Assembly (NCBI RefSeq): GCF_918698005.1
Contig: NZ_CAKKLJ010000007.1
Coordinates: 1 to 64,000 of the forward strand
Length of the DNA stretch: 64,000 nt
Source: Microbacterium sp. Bi121
GTDB lineage: Bacteria; Actinomycetota; Actinomycetes; Actinomycetales; Microbacteriaceae
Direction: 5' to 3'
Shown here: positions 56,831 through 64,000 of the stretch, one piece after another
Layout: each line of letters opens with the position of its first letter
How positions within the stretch are numbered: position 1 is the first letter of the stretch
Translations under genes and position numbers: made by a program
The notes under the pieces: model-generated
The model's database searches: none
What the model was told of the DNA's origin: nothing
Seen by the model: only the letters and a program-made list of their open reading frames with translations

Positions 56831-59041
56831 ATGAGCCACTCGCGTAACGACGGCGCGGAGCACACCCACGCCCACCACGACCACGCGGCGTCGACCCCCG
56901 CAGTGACGACCGAAACTGACCACGATGCGCACGCGGGACATCAAGCAATGGCGCATGCACCGCAGTCAGACGCGGCCGCGCACAGTCACAGAGACCACGG
57001 AAGCGACAACGCGCCCTCCGGTCACAACACCCACGCTGGACACGGCGGTCATGCAGGCCATGGCGACCACGTCGGGCAGTTCCGTCGCCTGTTCTGGATC
57101 ATGCTCGTCCTCGCCGTCCCCACGGTCGCGTTGTCGGGCATGTTCTCGATGATCCTCGGCTACACCCTCCCCGATATTCCGGGTCTGTCCTGGGTATCCC
57201 CGGTGCTGGGCACTGTCATGTACGCGTGGGGTGGAAAGCCGTTCCTCGTCGGTGCAGTCAGCGAGCTCCGCGCTCGCAAGCCCGGCATGATGCTGCTCAT
57301 TGGCCTCGCGATCACCGTCGCGTTCGCCGCCTCCTGGGGCGCGACGCTCGGCGTGCTCCATCACGAACTAGACTTCTGGTGGGAGCTCGCCCTCCTCATC
57401 GTCATCATGCTTCTCGGGCACTGGATCGAGATGCGCTCCCTCGCCCAGACGACTTCCGCCCTGGACTCACTCGCCGCTCTTCTCCCCGATGAGGCAGAGC
57501 GCGTCGAGAATGACCAGGTCGTCACGGTCTCACCGACCGATCTCGTCGTCGGCGACGTTGTCATCGTACGGCCGGGTGGCAGCGTCCCCGCCGACGGGCG
57601 CATCGTCGACGGACGGGCCTCGATGGACGAGTCCATGGTCACGGGCGAGTCCCGCACCGTGGAACGCGGCAGCGGCGACCACGTCACAGCCGGCACCGTT
57701 GCCACCGATTCCGGGCTTCGCGTCGAGATCACCGCGACCGGCGACGACACGACCCTCGCCGGCATCCAACGTCTCGTCACCCAAGCGCAAAGCTCCTCGT
57801 CCCGCGCACAGCGGCTCGCGGACACCGCCGCCGGATGGCTGTTCTGGTTCGCCCTGGGTGCTGCGGCGATCACCGCGATCGTCTGGACGTTGGTCGGCTT
57901 GCCTGACGCGGCTGTCATCCGCACCATCACCGTCCTCGTCATCGCCTGCCCGCACGCGCTGGGCCTGGCCATCCCGCTGGTCGTCTCAATCGCCACCGAA
58001 CGCGCCGCCCGGGGCGGCGTTCTCGTCAAAGACCGGCTCGCGCTCGAAAGCATGCGCACCATCGACACGGTCCTGTTCGACAAGACCGGCACCCTCACCA
58101 AGGGCGAGCCCGTCGTCTCCGAGATTTCCGTCGTCGACGGCACCGACCCCGACCAGATCCTCGCACTGGCCGCCGCCGCAGAAACTGATAGTGAGCACCC
58201 GCTCGCGAAGGCCATCGTGCGCGCAGCCGCCGACAAGCAGCTCACCATCCCGCGCAACGGCGACTTCACTTCCTCGCCCGCTGTGGGCGTCACAGCGACC
58301 GTCGACGGGAAGATCATCCGAGTCGGTGGACCGCACCTGCTCACCGAGGAGAACGCCGACGAGCTCCCGGTCGCCGATCAGTGGCGGACGGATGGCGCGA
58401 TCATCCTGCACGTCATCCAGGACGGCCGCGTCGTCGGCGCGTTGAAACTCGCCGACGAGGTGCGCTCGGAATCCCGGGAAGCCGTCGACGCCCTCCACGC
58501 ACTCGACGTGCAAGTGGTGATGATTACCGGCGACGCGGAAGCCGTGGCGCAGGCCGTCGCCCAAGACCTCGGCATCGACCGCGTCTTCGCCGGAGTACGC
58601 CCGGAGGACAAGGCCGCCAAGGTCCAACAACTCCAGAACGAGGGCCGTAAGGTCGCAATGGTCGGCGACGGCGTCAACGACGCCCCTGCCCTCGCGCAGG
58701 CCGACGTTGGGCTGGCGATCGGTGCGGGCACAGATGTCGCGATCGCCTCTGCTGGTGTCATCCTCGCAAGCGACGACCCCCGCTCGGTACTCTCCGTGAT
58801 CGAACTGTCACGGGCTTCGTACCGGAAGATGAAGCAGAATCTCTGGTGGGCTGCCGGATACAACATCATCTCCGTCCCTCTCGCCGCCGGCGTCCTCGCC
58901 CCCATCGGATTCGTGCTCCCGATGTCGGTCGGAGCGATCCTCATGTCACTATCCACCATCGTCGTCGCCCTCAACGCACAACTGCTGCGCCGACTCGACC
59001 TCCGCCCCGACACCACGACCCGCGTCATCCTGAACCGCTGA
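56831..59041 (+). CDS. copB: Copper-exporting P-type ATPase, CopB-like (P1B-3)
   Basis: The 736-residue pump starts with about 80 residues packed with His (HTHAHHDHAA and HAGHGGHAGHGDH) instead of HMA domains. TGES is at 271-274, the transmembrane metal motif is CPH (373-375), the phosphorylated aspartate is D417 in DKTGTLTKG, and GDGVNDAPAL closes the ATP-binding part. CPH marks P1B-3 pumps, thought to move Cu2+ or Cu+/Ag+. It is cotranscribed with the YHS gene and csoR. Confidence 0.92.
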   Translation: MSHSRNDGAEHTHAHHDHAASTPAVTTETDHDAHAGHQAMAHAPQSDAAAHSHRDHGSDNAPSGHNTHAGHGGHAGHGDHVGQFRRLFWIMLVLAVPTVALSGMFSMILGYTLPDIPGLSWVSPVLGTVMYAWGGKPFLVGAVSELRARKPGMMLLIGLAITVAFAASWGATLGVLHHELDFWWELALLIVIMLLGHWIEMRSLAQTTSALDSLAALLPDEAERVENDQVVTVSPTDLVVGDVVIVRPGGSVPADGRIVDGRASMDESMVTGESRTVERGSGDHVTAGTVATDSGLRVEITATGDDTTLAGIQRLVTQAQSSSSRAQRLADTAAGWLFWFALGAAAITAIVWTLVGLPDAAVIRTITVLVIACPHALGLAIPLVVSIATERAARGGVLVKDRLALESMRTIDTVLFDKTGTLTKGEPVVSEISVVDGTDPDQILALAAAAETDSEHPLAKAIVRAAADKQLTIPRNGDFTSSPAVGVTATVDGKIIRVGGPHLLTEENADELPVADQWRTDGAIILHVIQDGRVVGALKLADEVRSESREAVDALHALDVQVVMITGDAEAVAQAVAQDLGIDRVFAGVRPEDKAAKVQQLQNEGRKVAMVGDGVNDAPALAQADVGLAIGAGTDVAIASAGVILASDDPRSVLSVIELSRASYRKMKQNLWWAAGYNIISVPLAAGVLAPIGFVLPMSVGAILMSLSTIVVALNAQLLRRLDLRPDTTTRVILNR

Positions 59042-59062
59042 CCACAACCGCCGGAGATCCAG

Positions 59063-59383
59063 ATGGCTGATACCACCGTCCCTACAACGTCCTGCAACCA
59101 CACAGAGCACGGGTACCTCACGGACAAAGCCCGCTACCTTGCTCGCCTCAAGCGCATCGAAGGACAATCACGCGGCATCCACCGCATGGTCGAGGACGAG
59201 AAGTACTGCATTGACATCCTCACTCAGATCTCCGCACTGACCAGCGCCCTGCAGAGCGTTGCCGTCGGGCTCCTCGAAGACCACCTGCGCCACTGTGTGG
59301 CAGATGCAGCTCGCGCCGGCAGCGACATCGCCGAAGAGAAGGTCCGGGAAGCGTCTCAGGCGATCGCCCGCCTCGTTCGCTGA
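59063..59383 (+). CDS. csoR: Copper-sensing repressor CsoR
   Basis: A 106-residue helical protein with all three copper ligands: C49 (EKYCIDIL), H74 and C78 (DHLRHC). It lies 21 bases downstream of the ATPase it should control through the operator at 56427-56443. The histidine distinguishes it from the CstR-like sensor at 45331. Confidence 0.92.
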   Translation: MADTTVPTTSCNHTEHGYLTDKARYLARLKRIEGQSRGIHRMVEDEKYCIDILTQISALTSALQSVAVGLLEDHLRHCVADAARAGSDIAEEKVREASQAIARLVR

Positions 59384-59484
59384 CTCGCGGCAGATTCGAA
59401 AGTGCCCGGACCGGTGAAGCGCAAGCAGTTCGATTCCTCGTGCGCATGTACTCGCGCCAGCTGTGTCGGCCTGCATGCGACGCG

Positions 59485-59733
59485 TCACCGCCCCCGCTCG
59501 ACCTCTTCTTCCAGCTCGTGTCGGTTTAGTCGGGTCGGCGAGAACTGCCGGATGTCGACGAGCGCCGGCCGACGTGCAGGGTTCGTGTCGTCACTGAGCC
59601 ACGTGACGACATCCGCCGTCGTCTCGTCGACGTTGGCACCGCCAATCCATACGGACTCGTCCGCGTCACTGTCGACCGGGATGATGACCACGGCATTCGA
59701 GTGCTCGCATGCGTCCAGGCACCGCGAAACCAC
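59485..59733 (-). pseudogene. 5'-truncated (2Fe-2S) ferredoxin-domain protein
   Basis: The 82 residues match only the C-terminal half of small (2Fe-2S) ferredoxin-domain proteins of actinobacteria (CLDACEHSNAVVIIPV, VWIGG and an ADVVTWLSDD segment). The N-terminal cysteines are missing: upstream the frame is closed by a stop within four codons. In another frame at about 59752-59800 there is ACCLIEGVGQVAELGELE, a possible leftover of the N-terminus. The damage is next to element F. Confidence 0.6.
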
Positions 59734-59824
59734 TACTCGAGCTCACCCAGCTCAGCGACTTGACCGACGCCCTCGATGAGGCAACAGGCCGCTAACGCCG
59801 AGGGTCGAATCCCGCCGGCTCTCG

Positions 59825-59918
59825 CCGAATACGCCTGCCGAAAGATCGTTACGGCGCACGTTTCTGGAAACCGAATCCCGGATTCGTGAGCTAGATAGCC
59901 GAAAACGATCGTTTTCGG
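59825..59918 (+). repeat. Composite dyad element, copy F
   Basis: Left part from CCGAATACG at 59825 with CCGAAA at offset 13, TTACGG at 24 and TTTCTGG at 36. The right palindrome CCGAAAACGATCGTTTTCGG (59899-59918, offset 74) is the perfect 20-base form. The genes on both sides are truncated toward it. It separates the copper module from the arsenic module. Confidence 0.85.
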
Positions 59919-59934
59919 TGGACCTCCGGTGTGA

Positions 59935-60141
59935 CCCTCGTGGCGCCACCTTCTGCGCGTCGGCGTCGGCGTCGGAATCGGTGGGCAGATCTGGGTCATC
60001 ACCGCGGGAGCGACGCAATGGACAGAGGTCGGAACCATTCACGGGACCGCACAGGCCATCGCGATCACCAACGCCGGCGACATGCTCATCGTCGACGACA
60101 GTGGGATCACCCATGCACCCCCAAGATTGAGCACCGAATAA
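59935..60141 (+). pseudogene. C-terminal remnant of an F510_1955-family glycosylhydrolase-like gene
   Basis: The frame ending at TAA 60139-60141 reads IGGQIWVITAGATQWTEVGT, then HGTAQAIAI and MLIVDDSGITHAPP. These align with the end of the intact lipoprotein at 54202-55041 (DGVLWTEDENGTW, QGAVQALTV and VILVDDRGIVEVSP). The frame is closed by a stop at 59932-59934, 14 bases right of element F, so the whole 5' part is missing. Confidence 0.65.
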
Positions 60142-60157
60142 GGAGGATCCTGGAACC

Positions 60158-60469
60158 ATGAAGATCGAACCGTTACACATCGCTGAATGCCCCAGCTGGA
60201 TCGAAGCCGGGCGTCGTGTTTCCGAAGCCCTACGAGAGACGGGCCACGAAGCAACAGAACTGCACTATCGACTCATCCGCTCTAAAAAAGACGCGGCAGA
60301 GGTTCCCTTCGCGGGATCCCCCACGATCACCCTGAACGGAGAAGACCTCTTCCCCGGTGCTGATACCAGCGTCGACTTAGCCTGCCGAATCTATGCAACC
60401 CTGGCGGGTCTCGCTGGTCTCCCGACGGTCGAGCAGATCCGAGAGGCCATCCTCACTCATCGCAACTGA
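60158..60469 (+). CDS. Thioredoxin-fold DF-family small protein, copy 2
   Basis: A 103-residue paralogue of the protein at 34752-35063, with CPSW near the N-terminus and FAGSPTITLNGEDLFPG. It has an ATG start and a better ribosome site (aaggagg) than copy 1. It is the first intact gene of the arsenic module. Confidence 0.78.
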   Translation: MKIEPLHIAECPSWIEAGRRVSEALRETGHEATELHYRLIRSKKDAAEVPFAGSPTITLNGEDLFPGADTSVDLACRIYATLAGLAGLPTVEQIREAILTHRN

Positions 60470-60527
60470 CTCCGACCAGGTGTGCACATGCTGCGGGCGA
60501 TCGCTTCCCCGTAAGAAGCTGCGGTAG
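60459..60527 (+). pseudogene. Decayed copy of the zinc-ribbon gene
   Basis: Directly after the DF-family gene, codons read ATDSDQVCTCCGRSLPRKKLR and then TAG. They match the start of the 50-residue protein at 35053 (ATDEDVACTCCGRHLPRKKLH). The start ATG has become ATC and the second half, with the CRRC pair, is lost. Confidence 0.65.
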
Positions 60528-60702
60528 AGGCGAGGCCGCCGGCCAAGGTCAGGATCGTCATTGCGCCGCGACGACGCGCACCGTACCGGCAGGCGATGAC
60601 CGTGAAAGCCGCTTGATAGAGCACGGATTCCCCAGCTGATGACCCGCCCTACGGAGAGCGCGGCCACACGCTCACCCGAGCGGGGCGGCGCCTCCACAGC
60701 GG
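60528..60702. other. Stretch without a gene
   Basis: 175 bases between the zinc-ribbon remnant and the arsR stop. I see no gene, repeat or hairpin that I can support here. Confidence 0.5.
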
Positions 60703-61044
60703 TCATACCGAACGAAGTGCGTCAGCCGCCGCATCCAGCGCGCCGTCATTGAGAGCGAAGTACGCCCACTTACCCCGTTGCTCCCGCGTCACCAGACCGG
60801 CATCGGTGAGCAGCTTCATATGATGAGAGACCGTCCCTTGCGAAAGCCCCACCGGCTCTGTGAGATCACAGATGCATGCCTCACCGCCGGCGCCGGCCGC
60901 GATCAACGACAGCAGCCTGACGCGCGTGGGGTCCCCGAGTGCTTTGAACACGCGGGCGACACGTTCCGCGTCCTCTGCGGTGAGCGAAGATGTGATGCGC
61001 GGCACGCAGCAGGTGTTCGCTTCGATGGTGGTTGGCAAGCTCAC
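60703..61044 (-). CDS. arsR: ArsR-family arsenic-sensing repressor
   Basis: A 113-residue protein with a winged helix (LSQGTVSHHMKLLTDAGLV) and the ligand motif EACICDL (C57 and C59), plus a CC pair at residues 12-13. This arrangement is typical of actinobacterial arsenite-sensing ArsR. The GTG 61044 start gives a protein like its relatives; an upstream ATG 61098 would add 18 residues without a ribosome site. It is divergent from the flavoprotein gene, with an operator candidate between. Confidence 0.85.
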   Translation of the reverse strand: MSLPTTIEANTCCVPRITSSLTAEDAERVARVFKALGDPTRVRLLSLIAAGAGGEACICDLTEPVGLSQGTVSHHMKLLTDAGLVTREQRGKWAYFALNDGALDAAADALRSV

Positions 61045-61061
61045 GGGGCTAGTCTGACACG

Positions 61062-61078
61062 TATTGACATTCTTCGAT
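61062..61078 (-). promoter_or_regulatory. Candidate ArsR operator, first copy
   Basis: On the minus strand ATCGAAGAATGTCAATA lies between arsR and the divergent flavoprotein gene. The same motif with two changes, ATCGATGGATGTCAATA, lies at 62993-63009 before trxB, so both transcription units are probably ArsR-controlled. Confidence 0.6.
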
Positions 61079-61127
61079 AGATGCGGAACTCTTTTCATAT
61101 CGAATAACTTCGATTTGAGGAGATGTG

Positions 61128-62435
61128 ATGGATGAGCTTCCAGTTGTCGTGATCGGGGCGGGCCCGCAGGGGCTTGCCGCAGCAGCGCACCTTGCCGAAC
61201 GCGGTGTGGACGTCGTTGTCCTCGAGCGTGGCGAGGGGCCCGCAGCAGCAGTTTCGGAATGGGGCCATGTACGGCTCTTCTCGGCCTGGCCGGAACTGAC
61301 CGATGCGGCGGCACGACGTCTCCTCGAATCCACCGGCTGGAGTGCCCCAGCCTCGGGATACCCGACCGGCGCCGAATGGGTGAATGAATACCTCGCGCCG
61401 CTCGCCGACGTTCTGGGAGAGCAGGTGAGGTACGCCACGACAGTGACGGGCGTCTCTCGTCAGGGGCGTGACAAGGTCGTCGACGGTGGGCGCAAGAGTC
61501 AGCCCTTCATCGTGCACCTGGTCGACTCAGACGGGCATGAATCGCGCCTGGGCGCCCGGTCCGTCATTGATGCAAGCGGCACGTGGGGTCTTCCGAATCC
61601 GGCGGGCAGTGATGGATTCCCCGCGCTCGGCGAAGCAAGGGCCTCGGCTTCGATCTCGTACCGCATCCCTGACGACGTCTCCGAACTCGCCGGGTCGCAT
61701 GTCGTCGTCGTGGGCGCCGGGCACTCCGCCACGCATGCCGTGCTGCGCCTGAGCGAACTGGCCAGGCGATCGCCCGGCACCCGCGTCACGTGGCTTCTGC
61801 GTCGCGGGAGCGCCATGAATGTCTTCGGTGGTGGGCTCGGCGATGAGCTCCCGGAACGCGCTGCGCTCGGCTCTCGCGCCCGCAGGATGATCGATGAGGG
61901 TCTGGTGAACCTAGTCACCGGATTCCGGGTCGCGGAAATCCGTCAAGAGGATGAGGCGTTGACGATCATCGCCGAGGACGGACGTGAGGTCGTGGGCGTC
62001 GCTCATGTGTTCGCCCTGACCGGGTTCCGGCCCGACACGGAGATGCTGCGCGAGCTGCGTATCAGCCTTGACCCCGCTCTCGATGCCGTCGCCGGGATCG
62101 CCGCGGAGATCGACCCGAACATCCACTCGTGCGGTTCGGTATCGGCAACAGGTGCCAGAGAGCTCGCGCAGCCCGAGCACGGGTTCTTCATCGTTGGGGT
62201 GAAGTCCTACGGGCGTGCACCGACGTTCCTTGCTCTGACGGGATACGAGCAGGTGCGCAGCGTTACGGCACATCTCGCTGGAGATCACGAAGCCGCCGCG
62301 CGCAAGGATCTCGTCCTGCCGGATACCGGCGTGTGTGGCGGGTCGGGTGACTTCGACGACAACGCGGGAAGTTGCTGTGCAGCCCCGGCTCCGGCCGTGG
62401 TGCAGATCGGGTTGCGTCCCATCCCGGTCGGCTAA
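61128..62435 (+). CDS. FAD/NAD(P)-binding oxidoreductase, ArsO-like
   Basis: The 435-residue protein starts at ATG 61128, with GAGGAG 6 bases upstream. It has the N-terminal FAD motif GAGPQGLAAAAHL and a second dinucleotide motif GAGHSATHAV, and it ends with GGSGDFDDNAGSCC. It resembles the flavin-dependent monooxygenases (ArsO) found in actinobacterial arsenic operons. Its exact reaction is not known. The Cys-rich C-terminus could help bind metalloid. Confidence 0.78.
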   Translation: MDELPVVVIGAGPQGLAAAAHLAERGVDVVVLERGEGPAAAVSEWGHVRLFSAWPELTDAAARRLLESTGWSAPASGYPTGAEWVNEYLAPLADVLGEQVRYATTVTGVSRQGRDKVVDGGRKSQPFIVHLVDSDGHESRLGARSVIDASGTWGLPNPAGSDGFPALGEARASASISYRIPDDVSELAGSHVVVVGAGHSATHAVLRLSELARRSPGTRVTWLLRRGSAMNVFGGGLGDELPERAALGSRARRMIDEGLVNLVTGFRVAEIRQEDEALTIIAEDGREVVGVAHVFALTGFRPDTEMLRELRISLDPALDAVAGIAAEIDPNIHSCGSVSATGARELAQPEHGFFIVGVKSYGRAPTFLALTGYEQVRSVTAHLAGDHEAAARKDLVLPDTGVCGGSGDFDDNAGSCCAAPAPAVVQIGLRPIPVG

Positions 62436-62443
62436 CCGCACAT

Positions 62444-62484
62444 GCGAAAGGGTGAGGCCTCAGATCGAGGTCTCACCCTTTCGC
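62444..62484. terminator. Bidirectional terminator between the flavoprotein and arsC
   Basis: Perfect 13-bp inverted repeat GCGAAAGGGTGAG / CTCACCCTTTCGC with an inner GCCTC/GAGGT pairing, between two convergent genes. Confidence 0.85.
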
Positions 62485-62488
62485 GATC

Positions 62489-62890
62489 TCAGCCGACCAG
62501 GCGGGCAGCGAGTTGGCGGACCTTCTCGGCGACAGCGTCACGCAGTTCCCGCACGCCGTCGGCTTCCCAGTTCGACGGGTCAGGGAAGGACCATTCGACC
62601 AGCTCTCCGCCGACAGGACCAGGGAGCGGGAGTCCCGGCTTCATCAACACCACCACATCGGCGGACGCGAGATCCTCGACCGTGACAGCACGCGGACGGG
62701 CGGCGCTCGTGTCGATCCCGAGTTCCTGCAACGACTCAGCAATCACCGGATTGATCGTTTCTGCCGGGCTGATACCCGCGCTCGTCGCCACCAACTGCTC
62801 GGAGCCGACATGTGTGAGTAGGTGGGCGCCCAGCTGCGAACGCCCCGCGTTGTGCTTGCATATGAACAGGACGGTCCTTGGCTGGGTCAT
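62489..62890 (-). CDS. arsC: Arsenate reductase, low-molecular-weight phosphatase type
   Basis: A 133-residue enzyme starting at ATG 62890. It has the phosphatase loop CKHNAGRS (C11-x5-R17) and a DPSNW-containing aspartate loop, as in thioredoxin- or mycothiol-dependent arsenate reductases. It reduces arsenate to arsenite. It is divergent from trxB, whose product could recycle it. Confidence 0.88.
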   Translation of the reverse strand: MTQPRTVLFICKHNAGRSQLGAHLLTHVGSEQLVATSAGISPAETINPVIAESLQELGIDTSAARPRAVTVEDLASADVVVLMKPGLPLPGPVGGELVEWSFPDPSNWEADGVRELRDAVAEKVRQLAARLVG

Positions 62891-62992
62891 CGTGATTCTG
62901 CTTTCTAGGCTGCAGCACGATCGCTGCACTGGCAATGATCCGCTCGCCAGGTGACGGGCAGGTGAACTCTTTTCAGCATGATTGCATTCGGC

Positions 62993-63009
62993 ATCGATGG
63001 ATGTCAATA
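62993..63009 (+). promoter_or_regulatory. Candidate ArsR operator, second copy
   Basis: ATCGATGGATGTCAATA, 7 bases before the trxB start codon and about 100 bases before arsC on the other strand. It repeats the motif seen upstream of arsR. Confidence 0.6.
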
Positions 63010-63016
63010 TAGACAC

Positions 63017-63994
63017 ATGTCGATTCAAGAGGTTGAGCTGGTCATCATCGGTTCCGGACCCGCCGGGTACACCGCCGCCGTCTACGCGGCTCGTGCGGGG
63101 CTCGAACCAGTGGTGCTCGCAGGTTCCGTCACCGCGGGTGGCGCGTTGATGACGACGACTGAGGTGGAGAACTTTCCCGGGTTCGTCGATGGTGTGCAGG
63201 GCCCAGAACTGATGGAGTCGATGCGTGCGCAGGCCGAGCGTTTCGGCGCACGCATCCTGCTCGACGACGCCGTCAGCGTCGACCTCGAGGGTCCGATCAA
63301 GGTCATCGAGACCGGCGCCGGTGAGACCTTCCGTGCCCGCGCCGTCATCCTCACGATGGGGTCCGCTTACCGCAAGCTCGGACTGCCCGAAGAAGAGCGG
63401 CTGACCGGCCATGGCCTGTCGTGGTGTGCGACGTGTGATGGGTTCTTCTTCCGTGAGCAGGAGATCGTGGTCGTCGGCGGTGGCGACTCCGCGATGGAGG
63501 AAGCGCTGTTCTTGACGCGTTTCGCGTCGAAGGTCACTGTCGTGCACCGCCGCGAAGAGTTCCGTGCCTCGAAGATCATGGCGCAGCGGGTGCTGGATCA
63601 CCCGAAGATCGACGTCGCGTGGAACAGTGAGGTCGCAGGCATCATCGGTGCCGAGAAGGTGCACGCTGTCGCCCTCCGCGACACCGTCACCGGAGCAGAA
63701 CGCGAGCTTTCGGCAACCGGCATCTTCGTGGCTATCGGCCATGACCCGCGCTCCGAACTGGTCACTGGGATCATCGACACGGATGCCGACGGCTACGTGC
63801 TCGTCGAACACCCCTCCACCCGCACGAACCTTCCCGGAGTGTTCGCGGCTGGCGACCTGGTCGACCACACCTACCGCCAGGCCATCACCGCTGCGGGCAC
63901 CGGATGCGCAGCCGCGCAGGACGCCCAGCACTACCTGTCCGCTCTCGACGAGAGCAACACGATCGAACTCGAAATCGAGGAAGTGTTCGCATGA
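63017..63994 (+). CDS. trxB: Thioredoxin reductase
   Basis: A 325-residue flavoenzyme starting at ATG 63017. It has the FAD motif [10 protein letters not shown], redox cysteines C137 and C140 (CATCDG), an NADPH motif [10 protein letters not shown] and the C-terminal [14 protein letters not shown]. In this position it probably supplies reduced thioredoxin to ArsC. The stop overlaps the next ATG as ATGA. Confidence 0.92.
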   Translation: MSIQEVELVIIGSGPAGYTAAVYAARAGLEPVVLAGSVTAGGALMTTTEVENFPGFVDGVQGPELMESMRAQAERFGARILLDDAVSVDLEGPIKVIETGAGETFRARAVILTMGSAYRKLGLPEEERLTGHGLSWCATCDGFFFREQEIVVVGGGDSAMEEALFLTRFASKVTVVHRREEFRASKIMAQRVLDHPKIDVAWNSEVAGIIGAEKVHAVALRDTVTGAERELSATGIFVAIGHDPRSELVTGIIDTDADGYVLVEHPSTRTNLPGVFAAGDLVDHTYRQAITAAGTGCAAAQDAQHYLSALDESNTIELEIEEVFA

Positions 63995-64000
63995 GCGCCC
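63991..64000 (+). CDS. Start of the gene after trxB (partial)
   Basis: ATG 63991 overlaps the trxB stop as ATGA and begins a frame cut off by the window after three codons. A thioredoxin gene would be usual here but cannot be seen. Confidence 0.4.

Noticed and set aside
29367..64000. Insertion sequences or transposases as the drivers of the accessory array
   Set aside because: No transposase frame or terminal inverted repeats with target duplications were found in the accessory region.

Overview
The window is a high-GC chromosome segment from an actinobacterium. The ribosomal gene order, the CmtR-type sensor, the MT0933-like small protein and the repertoire of close four-base gene overlaps fit Microbacteriaceae (Microbacterium or a relative). 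That family placement is inference; no rRNA gene is present to settle it.

Positions 1-17.7 kb are conserved core genes, all on the minus strand: the str operon (rpsL, rpsG, fusA, tuf), a small MT0933-type protein, the S10/spc ribosomal operons (rpsJ to rplO), then secY, adk and map behind a separate terminator. Positions 17.9-20.5 kb hold four proteins of unknown function, three of them with membrane segments. Positions 20.6-28.7 kb are a maltodextrin unit on the minus strand: binding lipoprotein, two permeases, a lipoprotein alpha-amylase, a cytoplasmic GH13 enzyme and a nucleotidyltransferase-like gene, preceded by two LacI-type operators. A YajQ-family gene follows at 28.9 kb.

From 29.4 kb to the right edge the sequence is accessory. 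It begins with a tyrosine integrase, an XRE regulator, an AlpA/excisionase-like protein and a MobF-type relaxase-helicase, with no conjugation channel genes seen. After the relaxase comes a chain of resistance modules: cadmium/lead (lspA, cadD, P-type ATPase, cmtR); a SulP transporter with a MerR regulator; sulfane sulfur handling (two rhodanese-type proteins, TSUP exporter, persulfide-dioxygenase-like enzyme, thioredoxin, CstR-like sensor) plus lgt; a two-component system with ApbE, an FMN-binding protein and a ferric-reductase-like protein, plus a VIT1-family transporter; copper (DUF305 proteins, four-helix Cys-rich protein, YHS protein, CopB-type ATPase, CsoR); and arsenic (arsR, ArsO-like flavoprotein, arsC, trxB, continuing past the edge).

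The most striking feature is a composite site of about 94 bp that occurs six times (34.6, 38.8, 41.1, 46.8, 52.3 and 59.8 kb), always in the same orientation and always at the boundary between two such modules. Each copy has a nested 43-bp dyad whose centre lies about 62 bp (about six helical turns) from the centre of a palindrome related to CCGAAAACGATCGTTTTCGG; one copy has about 33 bp more. The sequence between the two parts is not conserved. At the 59.8-kb copy the genes on both sides are truncated, as expected of a recombination junction. The array therefore resembles a cassette system separated by resolvase-type sites, comparable in logic to pdif modules. No serine recombinase gene is visible in the window, so this is a hypothesis.
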